A stretch of DNA of 64,000 nucleotides, taken from Streptomyces monomycini. Lineage in GTDB: Bacteria; Actinomycetota; Actinomycetes; Streptomycetales; Streptomycetaceae. The DNA lies in NCBI RefSeq assembly GCF_022271435.1, contig NZ_JAFIQY010000032.1, positions 39,020 through 103,019 on the forward strand. The letters are read 5' to 3'. Shown piece after piece: positions 1 through 8,570 of this stretch. Positions within the stretch are counted from its first letter, which is position 1. Every line of letters starts with the position of its first letter. The notes under the pieces were generated by a model that saw only the letters and a list, made by a program, of their open reading frames with translations, was not told the DNA's origin and did no database searches. A program made the translations under genes and the position numbers.

Positions 1-1
1 G

Positions 2-538
2 CAGCGGCAGTTCGTCGACGAGCCGGAACAGGCCGTCGTCGAGGCCGACCTGCTGATCGGCCGGCTCGCCCGCGAGCGCGGCTACCCCGCGGACACCTAC
101 GACGAGCAGACCGACGCGCTCTCCGTCCACCACGCGCAGGGCGTCCACGACTACCGCAAGGCCCACGAGACCGCCGTACGCGCCCGGAACAACCGGCCCG
201 AGAACGCCGCCGGTACCGAGGAACTGCGCGCCGCCGTGGTGCACGCGCGCGCCCTGTTCACCGAACTCCTCGAAGCCGGTACGGGCCGCTCCGCCTCGCA
301 CGGCCACCGTGACCACGGCCCCCGGAACCACGGCCCTCGTGACCACGGCCGCGGCGGCACGGCGCACGGCCGCACCGACCCGGCCCGCGACGGCTACGAC
401 GGTCACGACCCATCGGCCGCCCGGTCCGGTACTCAGCACCACGAGCCCACCGCCCGGCGGCTCGGCGACCGGCTGCGTGCCCCCTGGACGCACGGCCGCG
501 GCCACGGGCACGACACTGCGGAAGGCGGTGCGCGATGA
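2..538 (+). CDS. Hypothetical protein with FVDxP-type domain (5' end outside window)
   Basis: The reading frame is open from base 2 and its start lies upstream of the window. The visible part begins with QFVDEPEQAVVEADLLIG, followed by a helical stretch with ARERGYP and then a Gly/His/Arg-rich tail (GHRDHGPRNHGPRDHG). The stop codon overlaps the ATG of the next gene (ATGA), so the two are very likely co-translated. The FVDxPxxAVxEAD motif recurs in the next protein, suggesting a shared domain. I cannot give a function; the low-complexity basic tail has no obvious domain. Confidence 0.7.
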   Translation, partial: QRQFVDEPEQAVVEADLLIGRLARERGYPADTYDEQTDALSVHHAQGVHDYRKAHETAVRARNNRPENAAGTEELRAAVVHARALFTELLEAGTGRSASHGHRDHGPRNHGPRDHGRGGTAHGRTDPARDGYDGHDPSAARSGTQHHEPTARRLGDRLRAPWTHGRGHGHDTAEGGAR

Positions 539-1134
539 GCACCTACGACGAACGCGGTACCGGTCCCGTCGAGACGCCCGGCGAGCGCGCGGCGAGCGAA
601 GGCATGCCGCCCCCGGAGCGCGGAGCCGCGGCGTACGAGGGCGACCGCAGCGCGCAGCAGCCGACCGCACCGCCGCCCACCACCACGTCGGGCGCCACCG
701 AGTCCGTACCGGGCGTGTACGCGGGCCTGCCCGGCACCGAGACCGACTACCCGGCGGGAACGCCCGGCGGCCCCGGCACACCGGGCACTCCCGCCTCGTC
801 CGCACCCGGCTCGTCCACCCAGGGCTCGTCCACGCACGGTGAAAGCTTCGGCCGTGGGGCGGGCGCCCCCGAGCCCCTGCTCCCCTCCGACGCCCGGGAG
901 AAGCTGCGGCAGCGGCTCGACCACGCCGTCAACGGCTTCGTCGACCGTCCCCGTGAGGCCGTGCAGGAAGCCGACGGCATCTACGAAGAGCTGGCCGCCC
1001 TCCTGCCGGAGGCCCTGGCCGCCCGCCGCCGCTCCCTGCACTCGTCCTGGGAGCAGGGCAACACCGACACCGAACAACTCCGTGTCGCCCTGCGCCACTA
1101 CCGGGAGACCGCCCAGCGCCTGCTCGACTTCTGA
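535..1134 (+). CDS. Hypothetical protein, C-terminal FVDxP helical domain
   Basis: 199 residues, starting at an ATG that overlaps the upstream stop by 4 bases. The first ~115 residues are Pro/Gly/Ser/Thr-rich and probably disordered. Residues ~125-199 look helical and carry GFVDRPREAVQEADGIYEEL, the same motif as the upstream protein, and end in a His/Tyr/Arg-rich helix (ALRHYRETAQRLL). No signal peptide or membrane segment is visible. The pair looks like one small operon of related proteins. I do not recognise a function. Confidence 0.75.
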   Translation: MSTYDERGTGPVETPGERAASEGMPPPERGAAAYEGDRSAQQPTAPPPTTTSGATESVPGVYAGLPGTETDYPAGTPGGPGTPGTPASSAPGSSTQGSSTHGESFGRGAGAPEPLLPSDAREKLRQRLDHAVNGFVDRPREAVQEADGIYEELAALLPEALAARRRSLHSSWEQGNTDTEQLRVALRHYRETAQRLLDF

Positions 1135-1165
1135 GCCGCCTCCCGCACCCCGGTGACCCGGCGGC

Positions 1166-1498
1166 TCAGCCCTGTTCCTTCGGCCCGGCCTGCTGCACCA
1201 CCTCGAACGACCAGAGCGTGGACCCGGATGCGGCGGGCTTGGGCCGCTCGCCGCCTTCCGCGCCGCCGCCCTGGTGCGCGGCCTTCATCGGGCCCTCCAT
1301 CCAGGCCTGGAACGACTCCTCGTCGCGCCACCGCGTGTAGACGAGGTACTGGTCGGTGCCCTCGACCGGGCGCAGCAGCTCGAACCACTCGAAGCCGTCC
1401 GACGACTCGACGGAGCCGGCCCGCGCGCCGAAGCGCTTCTCCAGGACCTCCCGCTGTTCGGCGGGAACGGTCAGCACATTGATCTTCACGATGCTCAT
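1166..1498 (-). CDS. Antibiotic biosynthesis monooxygenase (ABM) / IsdG-like fold protein
   Basis: About 110 residues. MSIVKINVLTV followed by the WFELLRPVEGTDQYLVYTRW core is typical of the dimeric alpha+beta-barrel ABM family, whose members are small cofactor-free monooxygenases or heme-degrading proteins. The C-terminal ~30 residues (GGGAEGGERPKPAASG...) are a linker-like extension. I chose the inner ATG at 1498 because family members usually start MSIVKIN; an in-frame ATG three codons upstream (1507) is possible. The gene stands alone, convergent with the gene before it. The substrate is unknown. Confidence 0.75.
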   Translation of the reverse strand: MSIVKINVLTVPAEQREVLEKRFGARAGSVESSDGFEWFELLRPVEGTDQYLVYTRWRDEESFQAWMEGPMKAAHQGGGAEGGERPKPAASGSTLWSFEVVQQAGPKEQG

Positions 1499-1721
1499 AC
1501 CGAACATCGTGCCCCATACCGTCCGGCGGGTGGAGACCAGGGCCGTGCGGCGGGCCGGCCGGGGCGGGGGTCAGGTCTGTGCTCATGCGGCGAGTCCGGT
1601 CCGGGCGGGGAGCGCTGGATCGAACGCTGGTGCGCCCCGGGGCGGGCCGGCCGCTCCCGAGTGCCGCAGCTCGGCCGGTTGCGTCACTTCCGTTGTCGGT
1701 GGGTGGGGTTAGCGTCGGAGT

Positions 1722-2246
1722 ATGTCGAACTCAGAAGCGGGACAGGAGCCGTCGGGGACACCGCGGGCGGCGCGGCGGGTCAGCAGACCGGCGCGGCCGA
1801 CGGGCTGGAAGCGGCTTGCCCTGCGCGCTCCGATCCACCTCTACCGGCTCGGTCTCGGTGGTCTCTTCGGCAAGCGGCTGCTGCTTCTGGAGCACCTCGG
1901 CCGTACGTCGGGCAAGACCCGGCGCGTCGTCCTGGAGGTCGTGTCGTACGACCGGCAGGCCCGTACCTGGGCCCTGGCGTCCGGCTTCGGCCCGGGCGCG
2001 CAGTGGTACCGCAACCTCCAGTCGCAGCCCAGGGCCACGATCCAGGTGGGCCGCAGGCGGTGTGCCGTGATCGCGCACTTCCTCCCCGCCGAGGAGGGCG
2101 GCCGGATCATGGCGCGGTACGCGCAGAAGCACCCGAAGGCGGCCCGGCAGTTGACGGCGTACATGGGCTTCGAGGTCGACGGCACGGCGGAGGGCTACCG
2201 GCAGGCGGGGGAGAACATACCGTTCGTACGGCTCGTGGAGCAGTGA
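1722..2246 (+). CDS. Nitroreductase family deazaflavin (F420)-dependent oxidoreductase
   Basis: 174 residues. After a charged N-terminus comes the pattern of the Ddn-like split-barrel family: YRLGLGGLFGKRLLLLEHLGRTSGKTRR, then WYRNLQSQPRATIQVGRRR, a signature shared by F420-dependent nitro/quinone reductases. Such proteins use reduced F420 to reduce quinones or nitro compounds at the membrane face. No membrane segment is obvious here. It is monocistronic between two unrelated genes. The physiological substrate cannot be read from the sequence. Confidence 0.8.
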   Translation: MSNSEAGQEPSGTPRAARRVSRPARPTGWKRLALRAPIHLYRLGLGGLFGKRLLLLEHLGRTSGKTRRVVLEVVSYDRQARTWALASGFGPGAQWYRNLQSQPRATIQVGRRRCAVIAHFLPAEEGGRIMARYAQKHPKAARQLTAYMGFEVDGTAEGYRQAGENIPFVRLVEQ

Positions 2247-2420
2247 CCTGAAGGGGTTCAACGGGGCGGCGGCGCGGTGGTGACGGCCGTGTCCGCTGTT
2301 GGGGTTGCAGCCGTCGGGGCGCCGGAGTGTGGCCGGGCCGGGACGGCGGTTTCCCGCCAGCATGGCGGCCGGGGCGTGCGAGGGCGCGGCCCGGTGACGA
2401 AAGGGAACCTCTTGTACTCC

Positions 2421-2684
2421 ATGCGGAAGTTCACCCGTGCCGTGGTGGTGTCGGTGTCCGCGGCCGGCGCCGTCCTGGCGGCCGTTCCCGCCGCGTCGGC
2501 CTGTCCCGCGCACGACCGTGCGGCGGGCGGTGACAGCTGCCGCTTCGCCTACACCAGCTTCTTCCCCTCGCCGTCCGGCGCGACCACGGGTGACGGGCTG
2601 TACGCGCACGGCCGGAAGGACCCGACGGGGCGCACCTGCGACAACGGCGGGTGGGTCGGCCCGAACCGCCCGAGCGACACCTGA
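2421..2684 (+). CDS. Small secreted protein of unknown function
   Basis: 87 residues. MRKFTRAVVVSVSAAGAVLAAVPAASA is a classic Sec signal peptide with an A-x-A site near residue 27, leaving a mature protein of ~60 residues with three cysteines (CPAHD, CRFAY, CDNGGW). I chose this ATG, not the longer in-frame one at 2277, because the signal peptide starts here and a purine-rich AAAGGGAA precedes it. It is followed by a strong hairpin terminator. The family is not recognised; the DGLYAHGRKDPTGRTC stretch may form a small disulfide-stabilised fold. Confidence 0.65.
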   Translation: MRKFTRAVVVSVSAAGAVLAAVPAASACPAHDRAAGGDSCRFAYTSFFPSPSGATTGDGLYAHGRKDPTGRTCDNGGWVGPNRPSDT

Positions 2685-2709
2685 GGCACGGGCCCCACGG
2701 GTACGTGAG

Positions 2710-2753
2710 AACGCCTGTGCGCGAGGACGGTCTCGTCCTCGCGCACAGGCGTT
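2710..2753. terminator. Perfect 19-bp hairpin between convergent genes
   Basis: Arms at 2710-2728 and 2735-2753 are exactly complementary with a 6-nt loop. It lies between the stop of the small secreted protein and the stop of the convergent transporter gene, so it can end transcription from both sides. No long T-run follows, as is usual in Streptomyces. Confidence 0.85.
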
Positions 2754-2792
2754 GTCCGATGTACGGGGCGGGGGCTCGCGCCACCGGCCGTA

Positions 2793-4370
2793 TCAGGCAG
2801 GCGACTCCGCTGTCACCCGTCGCTTGCCCGAAGCGGCCTTGGAACCCGGACCCGAGCCCGCGGCGGCGGCCCGGCGCAGCGCGCGTGCCTCCGAATCCGT
2901 CTCGACCGCCGGGGGCGACCCCGGCAGCGGCTTGCCCGCGCTCTCCGACATCAGCAGGACCGCGATCCCGCCGACCACGGCGGCGGCCATCATGTAGAAC
3001 GCGGGCATCATGTTGTTGCCCGTGGCGCCGATCAGCGCGGTCACCACCAGCGGAGTCGTACCGCCGAAGATGGAGACCGAGACGTTGAAGCCGATGGACA
3101 GCGAACCGTAGCGCACCTTCGTCGGGAACAGCGCGGGCAGCGTGGACGGCATGGTGGACGTGAAGCACACCAGCAGCAGGCCGAGGACGGCCATGCCCAG
3201 CGCGATGCCGGCCAGCGAACCCTGCCGGATCAGCAGCAGCGACGGCACGGACAGCACCAGGAAGCCGACACAGCCGGTCGCGATGACCGGGCGGCGCCCG
3301 AAGCGGTCGGTGAGCCGGCCCGCGAAGGGCTGCACGCACATCATCACGACCATGACCGCCAGTACGACCAGCAGTCCGTGCGTCTCGTCGTACTTCAGCT
3401 CCGAGGTCAGGTAGCTGGGCATGTACGACAGCAGCATGTAGTCGGTGACGTTGAAGACCAGGACCAGGCCGACGCAGAGCAGCATCGGGCGCCACTGGCC
3501 GAAGATCATCTCGCGCAGGCCGATCCTCTTCTCGGCCTCCCGGCGCTCCTTCTCCTTGGAGCGCGCCTCCTTCTCCAGCTGCGCGAAGGCCGGGGTCTCC
3601 TCCAGCCGCATCCGCAGATAGAGGCCGATGACGCCCATCGGGCCCGCGACCAGGAACGGGATGCGCCAGCCCCAGGAGAGCAGGGCGTCGTGGTCGTGAC
3701 GGAAGAGGTAGGTCAGCAGCGTGACCAGGCCGGCGCCGCCGACGTAACCGGCGAGGGTGCCGAACTCCAGCCAGCTGCCCATGAAGCCGCGCTTCTTGTC
3801 GGGCGCGTACTCGGCGATGAAGGTGGAGGCGCCGCCGTACTCGCCGCCGGTCGAGAAGCCCTGGATCAGCCGGGCGACCAGCAGGAGGATCGGAGCCCCG
3901 ACGCCGATGGAGGCGTACGAGGGGATCAGGCCGATCGCGAAGGTGCCCGCCGACATCATGATCATGGTGATGGCGAGGATCTTCTGGCGGCCGATACGGT
4001 CGCCGAGCGGCCCGAAGACCATGCCGCCGATGGGGCGGACGAGGAAGGCCGCGGCGAAGGTACCGAACGTCGACAGCAACTGCGCGGTCGGGTTGCCGGA
4101 CGGGAAGAAGACCTGTCCGAGCGTGACCGCGATGTAGCTGTAGACGCCGAAGTCGAACCACTCCATCGCGTTGCCGACGGCGGCTGCCGAGACGGCCCGC
4201 TTGACCATGGACGGATCGACGACGGTGACGTCGTCGCTGCCCTGCCCCCGCTTCTCCGGTTTCTCCGGCTTCGCCGGGTCGGGTACGGGACCACCGGTAC
4301 GGGTCCGCGGTGCGACGGGTGACTGCGTCGGCACGTGCTCGCTCGCCTGCGCTCTCTGGGACGACTGCAT
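2793..4370 (-). CDS. MFS transporter, metabolite:H+ symporter (MHS/ProP-like) family
   Basis: About 525 residues with 12 predicted membrane segments after a ~50-residue hydrophilic N-terminus. Family hallmarks are visible: GNAMEWFDFGVYSYIA before TM1, RPIGGMVFGPLGDRIGRQ in loop 2-3, and GFSTGGEYGGASTFIAEY in TM4. These fit proton-coupled uptake of osmolytes or organic acids (ProP, citrate, shikimate, alpha-ketoglutarate permeases); the substrate cannot be told. I preferred the ATG at 4370 (MQSSQRAQ) over an ATG 11 codons upstream, since a GGGTG lies just before it, but neither site is decisive. The C-terminal tail is Ala/Gly/Lys-rich. Confidence 0.85.
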   Translation of the reverse strand: MQSSQRAQASEHVPTQSPVAPRTRTGGPVPDPAKPEKPEKRGQGSDDVTVVDPSMVKRAVSAAAVGNAMEWFDFGVYSYIAVTLGQVFFPSGNPTAQLLSTFGTFAAAFLVRPIGGMVFGPLGDRIGRQKILAITMIMMSAGTFAIGLIPSYASIGVGAPILLLVARLIQGFSTGGEYGGASTFIAEYAPDKKRGFMGSWLEFGTLAGYVGGAGLVTLLTYLFRHDHDALLSWGWRIPFLVAGPMGVIGLYLRMRLEETPAFAQLEKEARSKEKERREAEKRIGLREMIFGQWRPMLLCVGLVLVFNVTDYMLLSYMPSYLTSELKYDETHGLLVVLAVMVVMMCVQPFAGRLTDRFGRRPVIATGCVGFLVLSVPSLLLIRQGSLAGIALGMAVLGLLLVCFTSTMPSTLPALFPTKVRYGSLSIGFNVSVSIFGGTTPLVVTALIGATGNNMMPAFYMMAAAVVGGIAVLLMSESAGKPLPGSPPAVETDSEARALRRAAAAGSGPGSKAASGKRRVTAESPA

Positions 4371-4820
4371 GGAACACCCGCGCTGGCGGGTCGGGCCCGC
4401 CATGGCGTGACGGGCAAAGAACGACCATAGGGGCAGAGCGGCTCATCACGGACAGTGAGCGAATGGCGGCGCAACCGTACGGATCCCTGCTCCTGGCAGG
4501 GAAGGAAGCGTTCCGAGGGGCCTTATCCGGCCTTTATGAATGTGATCCATCTCGCCAGGATCACCGCAACCGAATTGCCCTGTTGTGCGGCGGATATGCA
4601 CGGCACGGACCTGACCCTGCCCACTCCGGGCGGATGTATGCGGGCCATGTCCAAACAATTTTCCGAGGTTCCCTGGCCCACTTCAGGACCTCCTCGAACC
4701 CGCCTCCCGTGTGCCCCCGCGGACCCTCCCGCAACCCTTCCCCCACGCCTCTTCCATAACGTCCCCGTACACCCCGCCTGGCCGGATACCCGGTTCCGGT
4801 CGGCGCGCCGGGACGCGAGG
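4371..4820. other. Intergenic region between divergent transporter and SOD-like gene
   Basis: About 450 bases without a convincing gene. It is noticeably less GC-rich than its surroundings around 4510-4680, as expected for promoters of the two divergent genes. A 6-bp hairpin (CCCTGC...GCAGGG) lies at 4485-4501. I see no repeat array and no open frame with normal codon use. Confidence 0.5.
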
Positions 4821-5396
4821 GTGCGTCGCATGTCTATCGCTACGGCAGTGCTGACCGCATCACTGGCGATGGCGCCGGCCGCCGCGCCATCCATGGGAGT
4901 GCAGTGCACCAGCGTGACCGTCCGTGCCCACTTCGCCGCGTCGCCGACGGGTGAGGCCGTCACCCACGACCCGGCCCTGGTGCCCGAGGGCAGCCGGGTC
5001 ACGGTCGTGGAGAAGCGGTACGGGTCCGGCAAGGACGCCCGTACGGTCGTCGGCCTGCGCCTGGCGGGCCTGGTCCCGGACCGTACGTACGGCGCCCACG
5101 TCCACACCAAGCCGTGCGGGCCCGCACCGGCCGACTCCGGGCCGCACTACCAGAACGTGCCCGACCCGGTGCAGCCCTCCACCGACCCCGCCTACGCCAA
5201 CCCGCGCAACGAGGTGTGGCTCGACCTGAAGACGGACGCGGACGGCGACGGCGCCTCGGTCGCCAGGGTCACCTGGCACGTCCGCTACGGACAGGCCCGC
5301 TCGGTGGTCGTCCACGAGCACAAGACGCACACCGAACCGGGCCACGCGGGGACCGCGGGCGCCCGCCTGGCCTGCGTCAACGTTCCGCTGGCCTGA
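4821..5396 (+). CDS. Secreted Cu/Zn superoxide dismutase family protein
   Basis: About 191 residues: a Sec signal peptide (RRMSIATAVLTASLAMAPAAA) followed by a SOD_Cu-type barrel with YGAHVHTKPCGP, GPHYQN and a late WHVRYGQ / VVVHEH block. The HVH pair, the Cys and the H of GPHYQ fit the copper/zinc loop region, although the canonical motif is only partly kept, so dismutase activity is not certain. I chose the GTG at 4821 over the ATG at 4830 because it gives the signal peptide a positive N-end (VRR) and a GGGA lies 7 bases upstream. It would act outside the membrane. Confidence 0.7.
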   Translation: MRRMSIATAVLTASLAMAPAAAPSMGVQCTSVTVRAHFAASPTGEAVTHDPALVPEGSRVTVVEKRYGSGKDARTVVGLRLAGLVPDRTYGAHVHTKPCGPAPADSGPHYQNVPDPVQPSTDPAYANPRNEVWLDLKTDADGDGASVARVTWHVRYGQARSVVVHEHKTHTEPGHAGTAGARLACVNVPLA

Positions 5397-5485
5397 CGCT
5401 GTCGGGCGCCGGGCGCGGAACGGCCTGACGCTGTCGGGCGCCGGGCGCGGAACGGCCTGACGCTGTCGGGGCGTCGGGCGCGGGC
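5390..5485. repeat. 32-bp tandem repeat anchored on a stop codon
   Basis: GGCCTGACGCTGTCGGG recurs at 5390, 5422 and 5454, an exact 32-bp period. The first two units are complete and identical; the third diverges after ~17 bases. The TGA stop of the SOD-like gene lies inside the first unit and the same TGAC is copied in units two and three. Confidence 0.85.
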
Positions 5486-5622
5486 TCGCCGGGCGCCGGA
5501 CGCGAGCGGCGCGGCAGTGTTCCGCCGCCGCGCCGCGGGATCGTCGCGCCCATCAAGCATCAGCCATCCGGCCGTACGCTGCCACTCGGCGGAGCAGACC
5601 CGGCGAGTGATGGAGGAACGCC

Positions 5623-6624
5623 ATGAGGTATCGACGGCTCGGCGGGCCGGGCGGGGCCGCGGTGTCGGCCGTGGGGCTCGGGTGCATGGGGATGTCCGTC
5701 GCGTACGGGCCGGCCGACCCGGCGGAAGCGCGACGGGCGCTCGACCGGGCCGCGGACCTGGGCGTGACGTTCCTCGACACGGCCGACGCGTACGGGCGCG
5801 GCGCGAACGAGGAGTTCGTCGGCGACTGGCTGCGCGGCCGGAGCGCGCGGGAGGACGTCGTCCTCGCGACGAAGTTCGGGCTGCGGCACGACCCGGCGAC
5901 CGGGCGGGTCGACACGGTGGACACGTCGCCCGCGTACGTACCGGTGGCCTGCGACGCCTCGCTGCGCAGGCTCGGCGTCGAGTACATCGACCTCTATTAC
6001 GCGCACCGCCGCGACCCCGCCGTACCGGTCGAGGAGACCGTCGGCGCGATGGCGGAACTGGTCGCGGCGGGGAAGGTGCGTCACCTGGGCCTCTCGGAGG
6101 TCAGCCCGCGGACACTGCGCACGGCGCACGCCGTGCATCCCGTCAGCGCGGTGCAGGTCGAGTACTCGCTGTTCACCCGGGGCGTGGTCGAGGGCGAACT
6201 GCTCGCCACGTGCCGCGAGCTGGGCGTGACCGTGGTGGCGTACTCGCCCCTCGGGCGCGGGATGCTCGCGGGGGCGCTCGCCTCGCGCGAGGAGCTGAGC
6301 GAGGACGACAACCGGCGTCGCTGGCCGCGGTTCTCCGCCGAGAACATCGAGCGCAACCTGGAGCTCGTCCGCGCGGTGCGCCGCGTGGCGGACGAGCTGG
6401 AGGTGCCGCCGGCGCGCGCGGCGCTCGCCTGGCTGCTGGCGCAGGGCGAGGACATCGTGCCGATTCCCGGGACGAAGCAGGCGCGTTACGTCGCCGAGAA
6501 CGCCGCCGCGGCAGACCTGACCCTCACCGGGGAGCAGGTCGCGCGGCTGCGCGCGGCGGTGCCCGCCGACGCCGTGGCGGGCGCGCGCTACCCGCAGCAG
6601 GCTCTGGAGCGGCTCGGTCACTGA
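5623..6624 (+). CDS. Aldo/keto reductase
   Basis: 333 residues, (beta/alpha)8-barrel NADPH-dependent oxidoreductase. The catalytic tetrad is visible: D52 (FLDTADAYG), Y57, K84 (ATKFG) and H127 (YYAHRRD). GLGCMGMS near residue 18 and the late IVPIPGTKQARYVAENAAA cofactor-binding block are typical of the YajO/AKR11-13 type subfamilies. A GGAGG lies 7 bases before the ATG. It is a single-gene unit closed by a strong hairpin. Such enzymes reduce small aldehydes or ketones; the substrate is unknown. Confidence 0.88.
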   Translation: MRYRRLGGPGGAAVSAVGLGCMGMSVAYGPADPAEARRALDRAADLGVTFLDTADAYGRGANEEFVGDWLRGRSAREDVVLATKFGLRHDPATGRVDTVDTSPAYVPVACDASLRRLGVEYIDLYYAHRRDPAVPVEETVGAMAELVAAGKVRHLGLSEVSPRTLRTAHAVHPVSAVQVEYSLFTRGVVEGELLATCRELGVTVVAYSPLGRGMLAGALASREELSEDDNRRRWPRFSAENIERNLELVRAVRRVADELEVPPARAALAWLLAQGEDIVPIPGTKQARYVAENAAAADLTLTGEQVARLRAAVPADAVAGARYPQQALERLGH

Positions 6625-6633
6625 GCGGAGGGA

Positions 6634-6670
6634 CGCGGGCCGCCGGAGAGACTTGGGCCGGCGGCCCGCG
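6634..6670. terminator. Perfect 13-bp hairpin between convergent genes
   Basis: Arms 6634-6646 and 6658-6670 are fully complementary around an 11-nt loop. It sits between the aldo/keto reductase stop and the stop of the convergent CU044_5270-type gene and can serve both. Confidence 0.8.
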
Positions 6671-6676
6671 GCCCCC

Positions 6677-7771
6677 TCATGGCATCCACGCCTCGTACGA
6701 CAGCACATCACCCGACTTGATCTTGAAGTCGGGGACGTCCTTCGTCAGCGTCGTCTCCATACCGAGGATCCGGCCGGTCTCCGGGTTGAGGATGACCAGT
6801 TGCAGGGTGCCGTCCATGGAGCCGCCCGAGGCGTCCGTGCCGCGGTAGGCGTACGCCTGGCCGCGCCGCCCGAGACGGTCGATGACCTGCCCGGCCGGGC
6901 GCAGGTCCTTCGTCCGGGAGAGCATCCGGACCAGCGCCGCCGACTCGCGCGGACCCGGGGTCCACTCCTGGAGGAACGAGGAGAGGGCCATCAGCAGCGG
7001 CTGCGTCTCGGTGCCGGCGCCGCTGTAGAAGGTGGACAGGTAGGAGCGCAGCTCGTCCGGATCGGCGGGCGGCCGGGCGGGCAGGGGGCCGTCCCCGGTG
7101 GCCGGGTCGTCCAGGCGGGTGCCTGCCGGGTAGGTCTTGCGGTGCAGGACCTTGCCGTCGTTGACGGTGCGCCACTCGCCGTCGGCGTCGTTGATCACCG
7201 GGCGGCCGGGGTGCCGGGGGTCGGTGGCGACGACGAGTTCGGAGCCGCTGCCGTCCGGGTTCCAGCGGGTGATGCGCTCCTCGGGGATGGTGACCGGCGG
7301 CTGCGCGTCGGGGCCGGTCTCCATGCTCAGGTACCAGCTCTGGAGGTGGCTGCCCCGGTGCGGCTTGGGGGCGTCGTGCAGGGCGCGGGCGTACGCCTCC
7401 GCCCGGCGCGCGACCTCGTCCAGCGGCAGGATCGGGGCGTCGGGCTGCACGACGAGCGCCGTGGGGGAGGCCGCCGCCGGGGCCGTGCTGACGCCGGAGA
7501 AGGTGAGGGTGAGAGCCGCGATGGCGGCGGCCGAGGCGGCGGTGGCGCCGATGAGAAGGCGGCGGGTACGGCGCGGCCGGGCAGCACGGGGGAGCCGGGC
7601 GGGGCGGGAGGCGCGTTCAGGAGTACGCGCCGGCGTGGGAGACGGCGCGTCGGCGCTCCTCAGCGCCGCCAGCCGGTGCTCGGCGCGCGCGGTGAGCGGG
7701 CGGTCGCGCCAGGGGCCCTCGTCGGACCGTACGGGATCGGCCTGCCGCAGCAGCTCCAGTTCGTCAGTCAA
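6677..7771 (-). CDS. CU044_5270 family membrane protein, likely sigma-factor partner
   Basis: 364 residues. Residues 1-~65 are cytosolic, starting MTDELELLRQADPVR, a pattern shared by CU044_5270 proteins. An Arg-rich stop precedes one membrane segment (LLIGATAASAAAIAALTLTF, ~70-90), followed by a ~270-residue exported domain. The ATG overlaps the end of the upstream ECF sigma gene by 8 bases, implying translational coupling. That arrangement suggests it anchors or antagonises the sigma factor, but the family is not a proven anti-sigma factor and no zinc-binding HxxxCxxC motif is present. Confidence 0.8.
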   Translation of the reverse strand: MTDELELLRQADPVRSDEGPWRDRPLTARAEHRLAALRSADAPSPTPARTPERASRPARLPRAARPRRTRRLLIGATAASAAAIAALTLTFSGVSTAPAAASPTALVVQPDAPILPLDEVARRAEAYARALHDAPKPHRGSHLQSWYLSMETGPDAQPPVTIPEERITRWNPDGSGSELVVATDPRHPGRPVINDADGEWRTVNDGKVLHRKTYPAGTRLDDPATGDGPLPARPPADPDELRSYLSTFYSGAGTETQPLLMALSSFLQEWTPGPRESAALVRMLSRTKDLRPAGQVIDRLGRRGQAYAYRGTDASGGSMDGTLQLVILNPETGRILGMETTLTKDVPDFKIKSGDVLSYEAWMP

Positions 7772-8489
7772 GGCTGCGGCCTCCGGCTCGGGTCGGCACC
7801 GCGGGTGCGGGCAGAGGGGGACGTACAGGGGTACGGCGTGCGGGTGGGCGGTGCGCGCGCGGGCGCGGTGGGGGAGCGGCGCCCGGGTCGGGCCCTGGCT
7901 CCGGCGCTCCCTTCGGCCGGAGACGGTCTATCTGTGTACGGAGCCGGTTGCGCGCCCGGTGCAGCCGCATCGCCGCGGCGCTCTGGCTGCAATCGAGGGT
8001 GACGGACAGTTCCTGGAGGGTCAGTTCCTCCCAGGCCGTCAGACGCAGCACTTCCTGGTCGGCGGGGGAGAGACGTTCCAGCGCCTCGTGCACCCAGGAC
8101 CCCGGCCGTTCCGAGTCGGGGCTGTCCACGGTCTGGCGGCGGTGCGCGGCCTCGTGGTTGCCGAGGCGGTGCAGCAGGCGCCGGTAGCGGCCGAAGCCGC
8201 GCACCGTGTTCGACAGGCAGTTGCGCGCCACGCCGTACAGCCAGGGCAGCGGGGACGGCGGCAGCTCGGCGCGCCGCCGCCAGGCTATGGAGAAGACCTC
8301 CGCCACCACCTCCTCCACGTCGTCCTCCTGCCCGCTGTCCAGCCGGCGGGCGACGAAGCGGCTGACCGCCCAGAAGTGCGCGCGGTAGGCGGCGGCGAAG
8401 GCTTCGTCGACGTCCTGGCCGAGGTCTGTGCCGGGGCCCGCGCCGAAGTCCTCGTCCGGGCCGTCCCCGGCGGCTGCGTCCTTGCTCAT
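7764..8489 (-). CDS. ECF-type RNA polymerase sigma factor
   Basis: About 241 residues. Region 2 is visible as AYRAHFWAVSRFVARRL...VEEVVAEVFSIAWRR, and region 4 as LERLSPADQEVLRLTAWEELTLQELSVTLDCSQSAAAMRLHRARNRL, a textbook helix-turn-helix. The last ~50 residues are a Pro/Arg-rich tail of no known use. I chose the ATG at 8489; a GTG 24 codons upstream would push the start to within ten bases of the divergent ctaD and is unlikely. Its partner gene overlaps its 3' end. The 82-bp spacer to ctaD suggests the two may share control. Confidence 0.85.
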   Translation of the reverse strand: MSKDAAAGDGPDEDFGAGPGTDLGQDVDEAFAAAYRAHFWAVSRFVARRLDSGQEDDVEEVVAEVFSIAWRRRAELPPSPLPWLYGVARNCLSNTVRGFGRYRRLLHRLGNHEAAHRRQTVDSPDSERPGSWVHEALERLSPADQEVLRLTAWEELTLQELSVTLDCSQSAAAMRLHRARNRLRTQIDRLRPKGAPEPGPDPGAAPPPRPRAHRPPARRTPVRPPLPAPAVPTRAGGRSLD

Positions 8490-8570
8490 GATCTGTTGGT
8501 GTCCGGCACGCCTGCGATCTTCACACCCTGCCGCGGTGAAGTTTCCGGCGGCCCCGGACACCTACGGTGC

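Noticed and set aside
3378..4322. A 314-codon plus-strand frame across the MHS transporter gene
   Set aside because: Charged low-complexity shadow of the real membrane protein on the minus strand.
5390..5485. CRISPR array
   Set aside because: The repeats are directly adjacent with no unique spacers; it is a plain tandem duplication.
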